From Antarcticirhabdus aurantiaca (GTDB taxonomy: Bacteria > Pseudomonadota > Alphaproteobacteria > Rhizobiales > Rhizobiaceae): DNA of 64,000 nucleotides. The stretch lies in assembly GCF_009765365.1 (NCBI RefSeq), contig NZ_VTOM01000004.1:62001-126000 (forward strand), in the 5' to 3' direction. The position numbers and the translations under genes were made by a program. The first letter of the stretch is position 1. Every line of letters begins with the position of its first letter. Shown one piece after another: positions 27,097 through 35,766 of the stretch. The notes beneath the pieces were generated by a model. That model had not been told where the DNA came from. It did no database searches and worked only from the letters and a program-made list of their open reading frames with translations.

Positions 27097-28263
27097 GTGA
27101 GCGCGGCGGCGCGGGCGATGGCGGCCGATTCTTCGGCGCCGGACCGCGCGGCGGCGCCCGTTGTTCCGGCCGTGTCGGTGCGCGACGTCGCCATGGTGTT
27201 TTCCGGCCAGGCCGCCGTCGCGGACGCGTCCTTCGACCTGGCCAGCGGCCGGTTCCTGACGATCCTCGGGCCATCGGGTTCGGGCAAGACGACGCTGCTT
27301 CGCATGATCGCCGGCTTCCAGCGGCCGACGCGCGGCGAGATCGCCATCAACGGGCGCCCGGTCTCGGCGGTGCCGCCGCACAAGCGGCGCGTCGGCATGG
27401 TGTTCCAGAAGCTCGCCCTCTTCCCGCACATGACGGCGGCGGAGAACGTCGCCTTTCCGCTGAAGATGCGCCGCTTCGACGCGCGCGAGATCCCGGCCCG
27501 CGTCGCGCGCTATCTCGACCTCGTCCATCTCGGCCCCTATGCCGACCGGCGCATCCACGAGCTGTCCGGCGGCCAGCAGCAGCGCGTGGCGATCGCGCGG
27601 GCGCTGGTCTTCGAGCCCGACCTTCTCCTCCTCGACGAGCCGCTGGCCGCGCTCGACCGCAAGCTGCGCGAGGAAATGCAGCTGGAGTTCCGCCGCATCC
27701 AGAAGGAGCTCTGCATCACCACGATCAACGTCACGCACGACCAGCGCGAGGCGCTCGTCGTGTCGGACGAGGTGATCGTGATGGATCGCGGGCGCATCCA
27801 GCAGATGGCCGATCCGATCTCGGCCTATCGCGAGCCGGCCAACGCCTTCGTCGCGAGCTTCATCGGCGTCACCAACCGGATCGAGGGACGCTTGTCGGAT
27901 GCGCAGGGCGACGCGGTGACGCTCGACACCCCTTTCGGCCCCTGCGCGGGCCGGTGGGGCGCGCCGGCCGGCCGTTCCCCGCGCGTCGGCGAGGCCGCGA
28001 CCGGCATGCTGCGCGCCGAGCAGATCCGCGTCGCGCCGAGCGGCGAGGATCGGGGCGGACTCGACGCGAGCGTCTCCGCCGAGATCGTCGACGTCATCTT
28101 CGAGGGCGAGCGGGTGGTCTACGAGGCGCGGCTCGCCGGCCGCCCGGAGGCGACCCTGCGCGTCTTCGACCACGACCCGCTCGGTCATGCCGTCCAGCCC
28201 GTCGGCGCCACCGTGCGCCTCGGCTGGAATCGCCGCGACCTCATCGTCTTTCCGAACGATTGA
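27097..28263 (+). CDS. Spermidine/putrescine-type ABC transporter ATP-binding protein (PotA family)
   Basis: A 388-residue single-domain ABC ATPase with C-terminal TOBE region. Walker A GPSGSGKTT lies at about residues 66-74, signature ELSGGQQQR, Walker B LLLDEPLAALD with D-loop, and the switch His in NVTHDQ. The C-terminal 120 residues carry the regulatory beta barrel (GMLRAEQIRVAP). Start is GTG 27097; a later ATG at 27118 is the alternative and would lose only Ala-rich sequence. It is the first gene of an operon running without a real gap to 35607, so it powers uptake of the compound degraded by the enzymes that follow. Confidence 0.9.
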   Translation: MSAAARAMAADSSAPDRAAAPVVPAVSVRDVAMVFSGQAAVADASFDLASGRFLTILGPSGSGKTTLLRMIAGFQRPTRGEIAINGRPVSAVPPHKRRVGMVFQKLALFPHMTAAENVAFPLKMRRFDAREIPARVARYLDLVHLGPYADRRIHELSGGQQQRVAIARALVFEPDLLLLDEPLAALDRKLREEMQLEFRRIQKELCITTINVTHDQREALVVSDEVIVMDRGRIQQMADPISAYREPANAFVASFIGVTNRIEGRLSDAQGDAVTLDTPFGPCAGRWGAPAGRSPRVGEAATGMLRAEQIRVAPSGEDRGGLDASVSAEIVDVIFEGERVVYEARLAGRPEATLRVFDHDPLGHAVQPVGATVRLGWNRRDLIVFPND

Positions 28264-28286
28264 CCGCCCCAAGAGGAGCCTCACCC

Positions 28287-29399
28287 ATGCCGGATACGCC
28301 GTTTTTCCTCCAACTCTCCCGCCGCCGCTTCCTGCAAGGCGCCGCCGCAGCCGGCTCGCTCGGTGCGGCCTCCGCGCTGGGCTTGCGCACGGCCTTCGCG
28401 CAGGAGCCGGAAAAGCCGGCCGAGATCATCGTGCGCGCCTGGGGCGGGTCCTGGGTCGAGGCGCTGAAAGCAGGCGTGTCCGATCCGTTCACGAAGGCGA
28501 CCGGCATCGCGGTCCGCCACGACCTCACCGAGGACAACGAGATCCAGCCCAAGGTCTGGGCCGCCGTCGCGCAGAAGCGCGTGCCCCCGATCCACGTCAA
28601 CTGGGACACCACCACCAACGCGACGAAGTCGGCGCTGCGCGGCGTCACCGAGGACCTGTCGGACCTGCCCAACCTCGCCCACGTGACCGACCTCGCCAAG
28701 CCCGTCGGCCTCGACGGCTATCCGATCGTCGACACCTACGGCTACGTCTACGTGCTCGCCTACCGGCCGGAAGCCTTCCCCGACGGCCCGCCGACCTCCT
28801 GGAAGGCCATGCTGGACCCCAAGTTCAAGGGCCGCATCGCGCTCTACAACGACGGCATCGGCTTCCACTTCCCGGCGCAGGTCGCCGGCGGCGGCAAGCT
28901 CGAGGACATTCCGGCCAACATGCAGCCGGCCTGGGACTTCATCGCCAAGGTCAAGGAGCAAGAGCCGCTTCTCGGCGAGGATCCGGACTTCACGACCTGG
29001 TTCCAGAACGGCGAGATCGACCTCGCCTGCACCATCTCGACCAATGCCCGCGAGGCCAAGAAGAACGGCATCGACGTCGCCTGGGTCGTGCCGGAGGAAG
29101 GGGCGAAGTTCGACACGGACGGGCTCTGGATCCCCAAGGGCCTGCCCGAGAACGAGCTCTACTGGGCCAAGAAGTACATCGACATGGCCATCGGCAAGGA
29201 GAGCCAGCAGGTCTGGCTCGACGGCCTCGGCCTTCCCGGCGTCGTGCCCGGCCTGACGCCGCCCGCCGATCTCGTCGGCGACCCGTCCTATCCGACCAAG
29301 CCCGAGGACTTCGAGCACCTCATCCGGATCTCCTCCAAGATCCAGGTCGAGAACGAGGCCGACTGGTTCGGCAAGTTCAAGGCGATCATGCAGGGCTGA
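28287..29399 (+). CDS. Polyamine-type ABC transporter substrate-binding protein, Tat-exported
   Basis: A 370-residue periplasmic binding protein of the PotD/SBP_bac_8 group. The N-terminus carries a twin-arginine signal (SRRRFLQGAA at about 10-19) followed by a hydrophobic stretch ending AFAQ, so it is exported folded by Tat. The mature part has ITRAWGG-like opening (IIVRAWGGSW) and a VPEEGAKFDTDGLWIPKG segment where polyamine-type SBPs place ligand residues. It follows the ATPase gene by 23 bases and precedes a strong hairpin. Despite the family name the ligand need not be a polyamine; the catabolic genes downstream argue for another compound. Confidence 0.88.
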   Translation: MPDTPFFLQLSRRRFLQGAAAAGSLGAASALGLRTAFAQEPEKPAEIIVRAWGGSWVEALKAGVSDPFTKATGIAVRHDLTEDNEIQPKVWAAVAQKRVPPIHVNWDTTTNATKSALRGVTEDLSDLPNLAHVTDLAKPVGLDGYPIVDTYGYVYVLAYRPEAFPDGPPTSWKAMLDPKFKGRIALYNDGIGFHFPAQVAGGGKLEDIPANMQPAWDFIAKVKEQEPLLGEDPDFTTWFQNGEIDLACTISTNAREAKKNGIDVAWVVPEEGAKFDTDGLWIPKGLPENELYWAKKYIDMAIGKESQQVWLDGLGLPGVVPGLTPPADLVGDPSYPTKPEDFEHLIRISSKIQVENEADWFGKFKAIMQG

Positions 29400-29408
29400 C
29401 CGGACGGA

Positions 29409-29431
29409 ACAGGGGCGGTCCCCGCCCCTGT
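29409..29431. terminator. Hairpin after the binding-protein gene
   Basis: ACAGGGGCGG-TCC-CCGCCCCTGT is a perfect 10-bp stem ten bases after the stop, without a T-run. Placed between binding protein and permease genes it probably limits read-through or stabilises the upstream message. Confidence 0.55.
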
Positions 29432-29549
29432 CCGCTCGAACGAGGCGGCGGGCGCGGGGCGCGGGTGAACCCGCCGCGGCGCGCTTCGCCCGCTCCTCGC
29501 GTCCCGCTCTTCGCGCCGCCGCCGGCCTTCGACCTGAAAAGCAGTTCCC

Positions 29550-30500
29550 ATGCCGCTTCGCCCCTCCCGCTCCGCCTACCCCCTGTCCTGGCGCGTCCTC
29601 GACGCGCTGGAGGCGGGGGCGCGCGGCGTCTGGCCGGCGCGCTTCGCCCGCGGCGTGCCCTGGCTCATGCTGGCGCCGGCGATCCTTCTCGTCGGGCTCC
29701 TTGCCGTCAGCCTGTTCGAGATCGCCGATGCGAGCCTGCGCACGCTCGACACGGCGACGTTCCTGCCCTCCGAGGAGCACACGCTCGCCAACTACGCCAG
29801 GGCCTTCTCCGAGCCGGTCGTGCTGGCGGTGGGTCTGCGCAGCCTCGGCGGCGCGCTGCTCGTGACGCTCGCGACGCTGATCCTCGCCTTCCCTTATGCC
29901 TATGCCATGGTGCGCACACCGTCGGCCGCCTGGCGCAAGACGCTCCTGATCGCGCTCTTCCTGCCCTTCTTCATCGGGCAGGTCGTGCGCGCCTACGGCT
30001 GGCTGATCCTTCTCGGCAATCAGGGTCTCGCCAACGAGATCCTCGGCCTCGCCGGCCTCGGGCCCTATCGCCTCCTCTTCAACTACTGGGCGGTGCTGTT
30101 CGGCCTCGTGCAGTACATGCTGCCCTTCGCCGTCCTCATGCTCGCGCCCGCGCTCTCCGCCATTCCCGAAGAGGTGGAGGCGGCGGCCGGGTCGCTCGGC
30201 GCCAACTGGGGCCGCACGCTCCTCCACGTCGTCTTTCCCATGGCCAAGCCCGGCTTCGTCGGCGCGGGGCTCGTGGTGCTGACGCTGACGCTGACCGACT
30301 TCGCCATTCCCGCCATCCTCGGCGGCGGCGGGCAGGACTTCATCGCCAACGCCATCTACGACCAGTTCTTCCGCACCTCCGACCAGGGCATGGGCGCGAC
30401 GCTGACCGTGCTGCTCGTTCTCGTCGGCTCGACGCTGGTCGGCCTCGTCTTCGCGCTCTTCGGCGCGGGGACGCTTTCGCTGCGCGGGCGCGGCCCATGA
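29550..30500 (+). CDS. ABC transporter permease (PotB type)
   Basis: A 316-residue membrane protein with six to seven hydrophobic segments. The first long one (WLMLAPAILLVGLLAVSLF) begins at residue 38 after a basic cytoplasmic tail; the permease EAA loop is visible as EEVEAAAGSLGANWGRTLLHVVFPMAKPG. It follows a 150-base gap containing a hairpin after the binding-protein gene. The second permease overlaps its stop by four bases (ATGA), so the two make a heterodimer. Starting at ATG 29550 gives a natural positive-inside N-terminus. Confidence 0.9.
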   Translation: MPLRPSRSAYPLSWRVLDALEAGARGVWPARFARGVPWLMLAPAILLVGLLAVSLFEIADASLRTLDTATFLPSEEHTLANYARAFSEPVVLAVGLRSLGGALLVTLATLILAFPYAYAMVRTPSAAWRKTLLIALFLPFFIGQVVRAYGWLILLGNQGLANEILGLAGLGPYRLLFNYWAVLFGLVQYMLPFAVLMLAPALSAIPEEVEAAAGSLGANWGRTLLHVVFPMAKPGFVGAGLVVLTLTLTDFAIPAILGGGGQDFIANAIYDQFFRTSDQGMGATLTVLLVLVGSTLVGLVFALFGAGTLSLRGRGP

Positions 30501-31297
30501 GAGAGGCGCGAGCCAAACGGCTGGTGATCGGGGCGCTCGTCGCCCTGTCGCTCCTGATCCTGTCGGCCCCCACCCTCGTCGTCCTCGGCGCGTCGTTCAC
30601 GGCCGGCAACATCATCGCCTTCCCGCCGGACGGCTTGTCGCTCAAGTGGTACGAGAAGGTCGCGGGCGCGAGCGACCTGCGCCAGGCCTTCTGGCGCTCG
30701 CTCCAGGTGGCGCTGATCTGCACGATCGTCGCGGTTCCCGTCGGCACGCTCGCCGGGCTCGCCCTCGCCAAGCACCGGGTGCGCTTTTCGAACGCGCTGC
30801 AGGTCTACCTCCTCCTGCCCTTCACCATCCCGCTGATCGGCTCGGGCATCGGGCTGATGCTCCTGTTCGGCGAGGCGGGCGTTCTCGGCTCGCTCTGGCC
30901 GGTGGGCCTGGCGGCCTGCGTGATCAACCTGCCCTTCATGATCTGGGCGGTGACGGCGAGCGCCGGCGCGCTCGACCCCGACCTCGAGCTCGCCGCGGCG
31001 AGCTGCGGCGCGCCTCCGCTCCAGACCTTCCTCCTCGTCACGGTGCCGGCGGTCGCGCCCGGCATCATCACCGGCTCGCTCCTGATGTTCATCCTGGCGC
31101 TCAACGAGTTCCTGGTGAGCCTCCTCCTCGTCGACGCGCGCACGGTGACGCTGCCCGTCCAGATCTACAACTCCATCCGCTCGATCATCACGCCGGACCT
31201 CGCGGCGATCTCGGTGGTCTTCATCGCCTGCGCGGCGCTCGCGATCCTCGCGCTCGACCGCCTCGTCGGCCTCGACATCTTCCTGAAATCGAAGTGA
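30497..31297 (+). CDS. ABC transporter permease (PotC type)
   Basis: A 266-residue membrane protein with six hydrophobic segments starting at VIGALVALSLLILSAPTLVVLGASF. The EAA-like loop DLELAAASCGAPPLQTFLLVTVPAVAPG is the ATPase coupling site. The start ATG 30497 overlaps the stop of the PotB-type gene, which fixes it. The end is eight bases from the dehydrogenase gene at 31306, tying the importer to the catabolic genes in one transcript. Together with 27097, 28287 and 29550 this is a complete four-component importer. Confidence 0.9.
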   Translation: MREARAKRLVIGALVALSLLILSAPTLVVLGASFTAGNIIAFPPDGLSLKWYEKVAGASDLRQAFWRSLQVALICTIVAVPVGTLAGLALAKHRVRFSNALQVYLLLPFTIPLIGSGIGLMLLFGEAGVLGSLWPVGLAACVINLPFMIWAVTASAGALDPDLELAAASCGAPPLQTFLLVTVPAVAPGIITGSLLMFILALNEFLVSLLLVDARTVTLPVQIYNSIRSIITPDLAAISVVFIACAALAILALDRLVGLDIFLKSK

Positions 31298-31305
31298 GGC
31301 GCCCC

Positions 31306-32658
31306 ATGTCCTCGACCTCTCTCTCCTCGGCTCCCTGCTCCTTCCACGACCTCGCCGCGCTCGACGATGCGGCCCGCGCCCGCCTCCTGCGCCGCTCCGA
31401 GACCGATCTTTCGAGCTTCGTCGAGACGGTCCGGCCGATCATCGAGGCGGTGCGCACGGAGGGCGACGCGGCGCTCCTGCGCTTCGCGCGCGACTTCGAC
31501 GGGGCGAGCGTTCCGGCGGGCGGCCTCCGGGCGAGCGAGGCGGAGTTCGACGCCGCCTTCGCCACCGTCGAGCCGGAGGTGGTGGACGCCATCCGCTTCG
31601 GGATCGACAACATCCGCCGCTTCCACGAGGAACAGAAGCCCGAGCCCATGTGGTTCAAGGAGATGCGGCCCGGCGTCTTCGCGGGCGACCGCTGGACGCC
31701 GATCGGCTCCGCCGCCCTCTACGTGCCGCGCGGCAAGGGCGCCTTCCCCTCGGTCACGATGATGACGAGCGTCCCGGCCGTGGTCGCGGGCGTGCCGGAC
31801 CTGTGCATCCTCACGCCCCCGACCGCCGACGGCTCGGTGGACGCAGCGACGCTGGTCGCCGCCCGCCTCGCCGGCGTCGAGACGGTCTACAAGGTCGGCG
31901 GGGCGCAGGCGGTCGCCGCCGCGGCCTACGGCACCGAGACGATCGGCCCCAAGATCAAGATCGTCGGCCCCGGCTCGCCCTTCGTCGTCGCGGCGAAGAG
32001 CCTCCTGTCCGGCGTTCTCGACACGGGCCTGCCCGCGGGGCCGTCCGAGGCCGTGATCTTCGCGGACGAGACCGTCGACGGGGCGCTTGCGGCGCTCGAC
32101 CTCCTGATCGAGGCCGAGCACGGGCCGGACTCCTCGGCCTATCTCGTGACCCACGACCGCCGCGTCGCGCAAGAAGCCATGGCGGCGCTGCCCGAACACT
32201 GGGCCCGCATGACCGAGCAGCGCACCGCCTTTTCCCGCGCGGTGCTGACGGGCGCCTATGGTGGCATCGTCCTGACGGCGTCGCTGGAGGACAGCTACCG
32301 CTTCATCAACGACTACGCGCCCGAGCACCTGGAAATCCTCTCGACCGAGCCGTTCCGCCATCTCGGCCGGATCACCGAAGCCGCCGAGATCCTGATGGGG
32401 CCGCACACGCCGGTGACGCTCGGCAACTTCGTGCTCGGACCCAACGCCGTCCTACCGACGAGCCGCTGGGCGCGGACCTACGGCCCCCTGTCGGTCACCG
32501 ACTTCCTGAAGCGCTCCTCGATCGGCTACGTCACCTCGACCGGCTATCCCGAGCTCGCGCTCCATGCCCGCCGGCTGGCCCGCTACGAGGGCTTCTCCTC
32601 GCACGAGAACGCCGTATCCGAGGTGCGCGACGAGATCCTCGGGCGGCCCCGCCGATGA
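31306..32658 (+). CDS. Histidinol-dehydrogenase-family enzyme, probably catabolic (HpsN-like)
   Basis: A 450-residue protein of the HisD superfamily: LYVPRGKGAFPSVTMMT, GGAQAVAAAAYGTETI, AGPSEAVIFADE, AEHGPDSSA, YAPEHLEI and the C-terminal HENAV. The APEHLE Glu/His pair that drives hydride transfer is kept. Compared with E. coli HisD from memory, the zinc ligand Gln before AEHGP is Glu and the Asp of the GDYASGTNHVLPT block is Asn (GNFVLGPNAVLPT), so it is unlikely to be the biosynthetic enzyme. HisD-like enzymes such as sulfopropanediol dehydrogenase HpsN oxidise a primary alcohol in two NAD steps to the acid. Its operon has an importer, an alcohol dehydrogenase and an FMN hydroxyacid dehydrogenase, and no his genes. 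Confidence 0.85.
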   Translation: MSSTSLSSAPCSFHDLAALDDAARARLLRRSETDLSSFVETVRPIIEAVRTEGDAALLRFARDFDGASVPAGGLRASEAEFDAAFATVEPEVVDAIRFGIDNIRRFHEEQKPEPMWFKEMRPGVFAGDRWTPIGSAALYVPRGKGAFPSVTMMTSVPAVVAGVPDLCILTPPTADGSVDAATLVAARLAGVETVYKVGGAQAVAAAAYGTETIGPKIKIVGPGSPFVVAAKSLLSGVLDTGLPAGPSEAVIFADETVDGALAALDLLIEAEHGPDSSAYLVTHDRRVAQEAMAALPEHWARMTEQRTAFSRAVLTGAYGGIVLTASLEDSYRFINDYAPEHLEILSTEPFRHLGRITEAAEILMGPHTPVTLGNFVLGPNAVLPTSRWARTYGPLSVTDFLKRSSIGYVTSTGYPELALHARRLARYEGFSSHENAVSEVRDEILGRPRR

Positions 32659-33665
32659 AGGCCGCGCGGCTCCACGCCGTCCGGGACCTGCGCGTCGAAA
32701 CGCTGCCGTCCCCGCCGCCGCCCGGCCCCGGCGAGGTGCGGCTTCGCGTGGAGGCCGCGGGGATCTGCGGCTCGGACCTTCACAACTGGCGGACCGGCCA
32801 GTGGCTGGGCCCGCGGATCGCCGTTCCCGGGCACGAGCTCGCCGGCCGCGTCCTGGAGGTCGGATCCGGTGTCGAGGGCTTCGCGCCCGGCGATCTCGCG
32901 GGCGCCGACTCGCGCGTTTGGTGCGGGACGTGCCCGGCCTGCCGCGCCGGGCGCCGGCATCTCTGCGCCGGGCTCGGCTTCGTCGGCGAGGTCTGCGACG
33001 GCGGTTTCGCGGAAGAGGTGGTGCTGCCCGCGCGCCTCCTCGTGAAGCTCGATCCCGCGCTCGACCCGCTCGTCGCCGCCATGCTGGAGCCGCTCGCCGT
33101 CGCCCTCCACGCCGTCTCGCGCCTCGCCCCGCCGCCGGGCGAGGCGGTGCTCATCGCCGGCTGCGGCCCGATCGGGGGCCTTGCCGCGCTTCTCCTGGCG
33201 CGGCGCCACGACGGCCCGGTCCTTCTCGCCGACCGCAACGCGGCGCGCCTTCGCACCGTCGCCGAGGTGGCGGGCGGCCGGCCGGCGAGCCTCGACGATC
33301 CGCTCTTGAGCGCTGCGGCCCCGCGCTTCGCCGTCGAGGCGACGGGGCAGGTTCCCGTCCTGTCCGCGCTGCTCGGCCTTCTCGGCGGCGGCGGGCGCAT
33401 CGCCCTCGTCGGCATCTTCCACGAGCGGCTCGACCTCGATCCGAACCGGCTGGTGGAGGCCGAGATCGCGCTTCTCGGCTGCCACGCCTTCGCGGACGAG
33501 CTGCACGAGGCCGCGCGGCTCCTGCCGGAGCTGGCCCCGGCCCTCAAACGCTTCGTCGAGGCGGAGGTCGCCCTCGACGACCTGCCGGACACCTATGCGC
33601 GGCTCGTCCGCGGCGAAGCGACGAACCTGAAGACGATCGTCCGGCCGAACGGCGGGGCTCCATGA
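32655..33665 (+). CDS. Zinc-dependent medium-chain alcohol dehydrogenase
   Basis: A 336-residue medium-chain dehydrogenase. Catalytic zinc ligands C38, H60 and E61 are present (GICGSD, PGHELAG). The structural-zinc loop has the full four-cysteine pattern CGTCPACRAGRRHLC. The nucleotide-binding site is IAGCGPIGGLAA, followed by an LADRN strand end whose Asp suggests NAD. The start overlaps the HisD-like stop (ATGA). It resembles sorbitol/threonine dehydrogenases. In this operon it may interconvert stereoisomers of a hydroxy compound through the ketone or oxidise a secondary alcohol. Confidence 0.88.
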   Translation: MKAARLHAVRDLRVETLPSPPPPGPGEVRLRVEAAGICGSDLHNWRTGQWLGPRIAVPGHELAGRVLEVGSGVEGFAPGDLAGADSRVWCGTCPACRAGRRHLCAGLGFVGEVCDGGFAEEVVLPARLLVKLDPALDPLVAAMLEPLAVALHAVSRLAPPPGEAVLIAGCGPIGGLAALLLARRHDGPVLLADRNAARLRTVAEVAGGRPASLDDPLLSAAAPRFAVEATGQVPVLSALLGLLGGGGRIALVGIFHERLDLDPNRLVEAEIALLGCHAFADELHEAARLLPELAPALKRFVEAEVALDDLPDTYARLVRGEATNLKTIVRPNGGAP

Positions 33666-34393
33666 GCGCGCTGCCCGAGGCGGCCTCGCCGCTCTACGAG
33701 CGGGTCAAAACCTACATCGTCGGCCACATCGCGGACGGCCGCTGGTCGCGCGACCAGCGCCTGCCCTCCGAGAACGACCTCGTCCAGTCGCTCGGCGTGT
33801 CGCGCATGACGGTCAACCGCGCTCTGACCGAGCTGACGCGCGAGGGCGTCCTGAAGCGCGTGGCCGGCGTCGGCACCTTCGTCGCCGCGCCCCCGGCGCG
33901 CTCGGCCCTCGTGGAGGTCGCCAACATCCCGGCCGAGATCGGCGCGCGAGGCCGCCCTCACCGCGCCGACGTCCTCGCGCTGGAGCGCGTCGCGCCCCCC
34001 GCCGCGGTTCTCGCCTCCTTCGAGTTCGAGGCGGCGCGAGACGTCTTCCACTCGCGGATCGTCCATTACGAGGACGACGTGCCCGTCCAGTTCGAGGAGC
34101 GCTTCGTCAATCCGGACCTCGCGCCGGACTACGACCGGCAGGACTTCACCCGCATCTCGACCCTCGACTACCTCCAGGGCGTGACGGCGCTGACCGAGAT
34201 CGAGCACGTTGTCTCGGCCATCGCGGCCGACGAGGCGATGGCCCGCCATCTCCATCTCGAGCCGGGCGAGCCGTGCCTCCTCCTCCACCGGCGGACCTGG
34301 ACCGGGCTCCTGGTCGCCACCGTGAACCGCCTCGTTTACGCCGGCAGCCGCCACTCGCTCGGCAGCCGCTACAAGCCGACGGGCAGCCCATGA
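33662..34393 (+). CDS. HutC-like GntR-family regulator with UTRA ligand domain
   Basis: A 243-residue GntR regulator. The winged helix-turn-helix lies at about residues 10-78 (PLYERVKTYIVGHIADGRW, LPSENDLVQSLGVSRMTVNRAL, GVGTFVA), and a UTRA effector domain fills the rest, with VQFEERFVN and LHLEPGEPCLLLHRRTW. The whole reads like the histidine-utilisation repressor HutC. It lies inside the catabolic operon, overlapping genes on both sides by four bases, so it likely autoregulates the operon and responds to the substrate or an intermediate. No hutU/H/I genes are in the window, so a histidine role is not implied. Confidence 0.88.
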   Translation: MSALPEAASPLYERVKTYIVGHIADGRWSRDQRLPSENDLVQSLGVSRMTVNRALTELTREGVLKRVAGVGTFVAAPPARSALVEVANIPAEIGARGRPHRADVLALERVAPPAAVLASFEFEAARDVFHSRIVHYEDDVPVQFEERFVNPDLAPDYDRQDFTRISTLDYLQGVTALTEIEHVVSAIAADEAMARHLHLEPGEPCLLLHRRTWTGLLVATVNRLVYAGSRHSLGSRYKPTGSP

Positions 34394-35607
34394 CCGCGCA
34401 CTTCGCCAACGTGGAGGACGCGCGCCGCATCGCGCGCCGCCGGCTGCCGAAGATCTTCTTCGACTACATCGACGGCGGGTCCTCGGCCGAGACGACGCTC
34501 GAAGCCAACACCGGCGACTTCGCGCGCCTCAGGCTGCACCAGCGCGTCCTCGCCGGCCTTGCACCGCGCGACCTGTCGAGCGAATACCTCGGCCAGCGCC
34601 AGCGCCTGCCCTTCATGCTGGGCCCGGTCGGCTTTCTCGGCCTCTTCGCCGGCCGGGGCGAGATTCTCGCCGCGCGCGCCGCGCACGCGGCCGGCATCCC
34701 AGCCTGCCTCTCGAACTTCTCGATCGCCTCGCTGGACGATCTGCGGCGCGCCGGCTGCGACGGGCCGCTGCACTTCCAGCTCTACGTCCTGAAGGACCGG
34801 GGCCTCGCGACGGAGTTCCTCGCGGCCGCCGAGCGCGCGGGGGTCGAGACGCTGCACCTTACGGTCGACACGGCCGTCACCGGCATCCGCGAGCGCGACG
34901 CGCGCAACGGCTTCCGGGCCGCGGTGCGGATCGGGCCGCGGATGGGCCTCGGCTTCGCCATGCGGCCGGCCTGGGCGTTCGACGTGATGCGGGCCGGCCG
35001 GCCCGGCGTCGGCGCGGTGCGCGGCCGGGCGGAGTTCGGCGCGAACATCCTCGCGCAGGCCGCCACCCTGTCGCGCCTCATCGACCCGACCCTGTCCTGG
35101 GCTGACGTCGACTGGCTGCGCGAGCGCTGGCGTGGGCGCATGACCATCAAGGGCATCCTCCACCCGCAGGACGCCGTGCGGGCGAAGGCGGCCGGGGTCG
35201 ACGCCATCGTCGTATCCAACCATGGCGGTCGCCAGCTCGACGGCGCGCGCTCCACGATCAGCGCCCTGCCGGGCATCGTCCGGGCGGCCGAGGGCCTGGA
35301 AGTTCTCCTCGACGGCGGCGTGCGACGCGGCACGGACGTCGTCAAGGCGCTCGCGCTCGGCGCGTCCGGCGTCCTTCTCGGCCGCGCCTATGCCTGGGGC
35401 GTCGCGGCGGGCGGCGAGGCGGGCGCAGCGCGCGTCATCGCGCTTCTGGCCGAGGAGATCGACGTCACGCTCGCCCTGATGGGCCTGTCGTCGGTCGACG
35501 CGCTGAAGCGGCTCGGCCGCGACGCCTTGACGGCTCTGGACGAACCGGGCTTCACGGATCGGCTCGCCCCGACCGGAGGCCGCGGGAGCGCCCCGTCCCC
35601 CGTCTAG
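34390..35607 (+). CDS. FMN-dependent alpha-hydroxyacid dehydrogenase (LldD/glycolate-oxidase family)
   Basis: A 405-residue TIM-barrel flavoprotein. Family features in order: the N-terminal FDYIDGGSSAE, the FMN region MLGPVGFLGLFAGRGE, FQLYVLKDR, HLTVDTAV with the active Asp, IVVSNHGGRQLDG with catalytic His and Arg, and LLDGGVRRGTDVVKALALGA for the phosphate. All canonical catalytic positions are visible, so it should oxidise a 2-hydroxyacid to the 2-keto acid. It is the last gene of the operon and overlaps the regulator stop (ATGA). Following a HisD-like enzyme that makes a hydroxyacid, it supplies a natural next step. The stop lies in a CCCGTCTAGACGGG palindrome at 35599-35612. Confidence 0.9.
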   Translation: MTAHFANVEDARRIARRRLPKIFFDYIDGGSSAETTLEANTGDFARLRLHQRVLAGLAPRDLSSEYLGQRQRLPFMLGPVGFLGLFAGRGEILAARAAHAAGIPACLSNFSIASLDDLRRAGCDGPLHFQLYVLKDRGLATEFLAAAERAGVETLHLTVDTAVTGIRERDARNGFRAAVRIGPRMGLGFAMRPAWAFDVMRAGRPGVGAVRGRAEFGANILAQAATLSRLIDPTLSWADVDWLRERWRGRMTIKGILHPQDAVRAKAAGVDAIVVSNHGGRQLDGARSTISALPGIVRAAEGLEVLLDGGVRRGTDVVKALALGASGVLLGRAYAWGVAAGGEAGAARVIALLAEEIDVTLALMGLSSVDALKRLGRDALTALDEPGFTDRLAPTGGRGSAPSPV

Positions 35608-35678
35608 ACGGGTTGGAGCCGAGGGATCCTCGACGCCGCCAGCATTTCGCGGGATCGGCGCGGAGGCGCGCGGGTTCC

Positions 35679-35711
35679 GCAAAATCTATTGTCCTGATAG
35701 ACATATTTTGC
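35679..35711. promoter_or_regulatory. Inverted repeat upstream of the FAD/NAD(P) gene, possible sulfur-responsive site
   Basis: GCAAAAT (35679-35685) and ATTTTGC (35705-35711) form the outer arms and CTAT (35686-35689) with ATAG (35697-35700) the inner arms, in an AT-rich patch 56 bases before the gene start. The left arm contains AAAATCTAT, which recurs with one change in the ssuA/ssuD intergenic region (42193-42201). Confidence 0.5.
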
Positions 35712-35766
35712 TCGCGGCATCGATCCCGTCGCATTAATCTGGCCTCCTGAACGGACGGGAGGCCGC

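Noticed and set aside
27118-27120. ATG start alternative for the PotA-type gene
   Set aside because: Possible but not preferred; the GTG at 27097 keeps an Ala-rich leader and neither choice affects the fold. Left as uncertainty.
31306-32658. Calling the gene hisD (histidine biosynthesis)
   Set aside because: No other his genes are nearby, zinc-ligand positions differ, and it lies in an import/catabolic operon.
35599-35612. CCCGTCTAGACGGG palindrome as terminator
   Set aside because: It has no loop, so it would not form a stable hairpin, and the stop codon lies in its centre.
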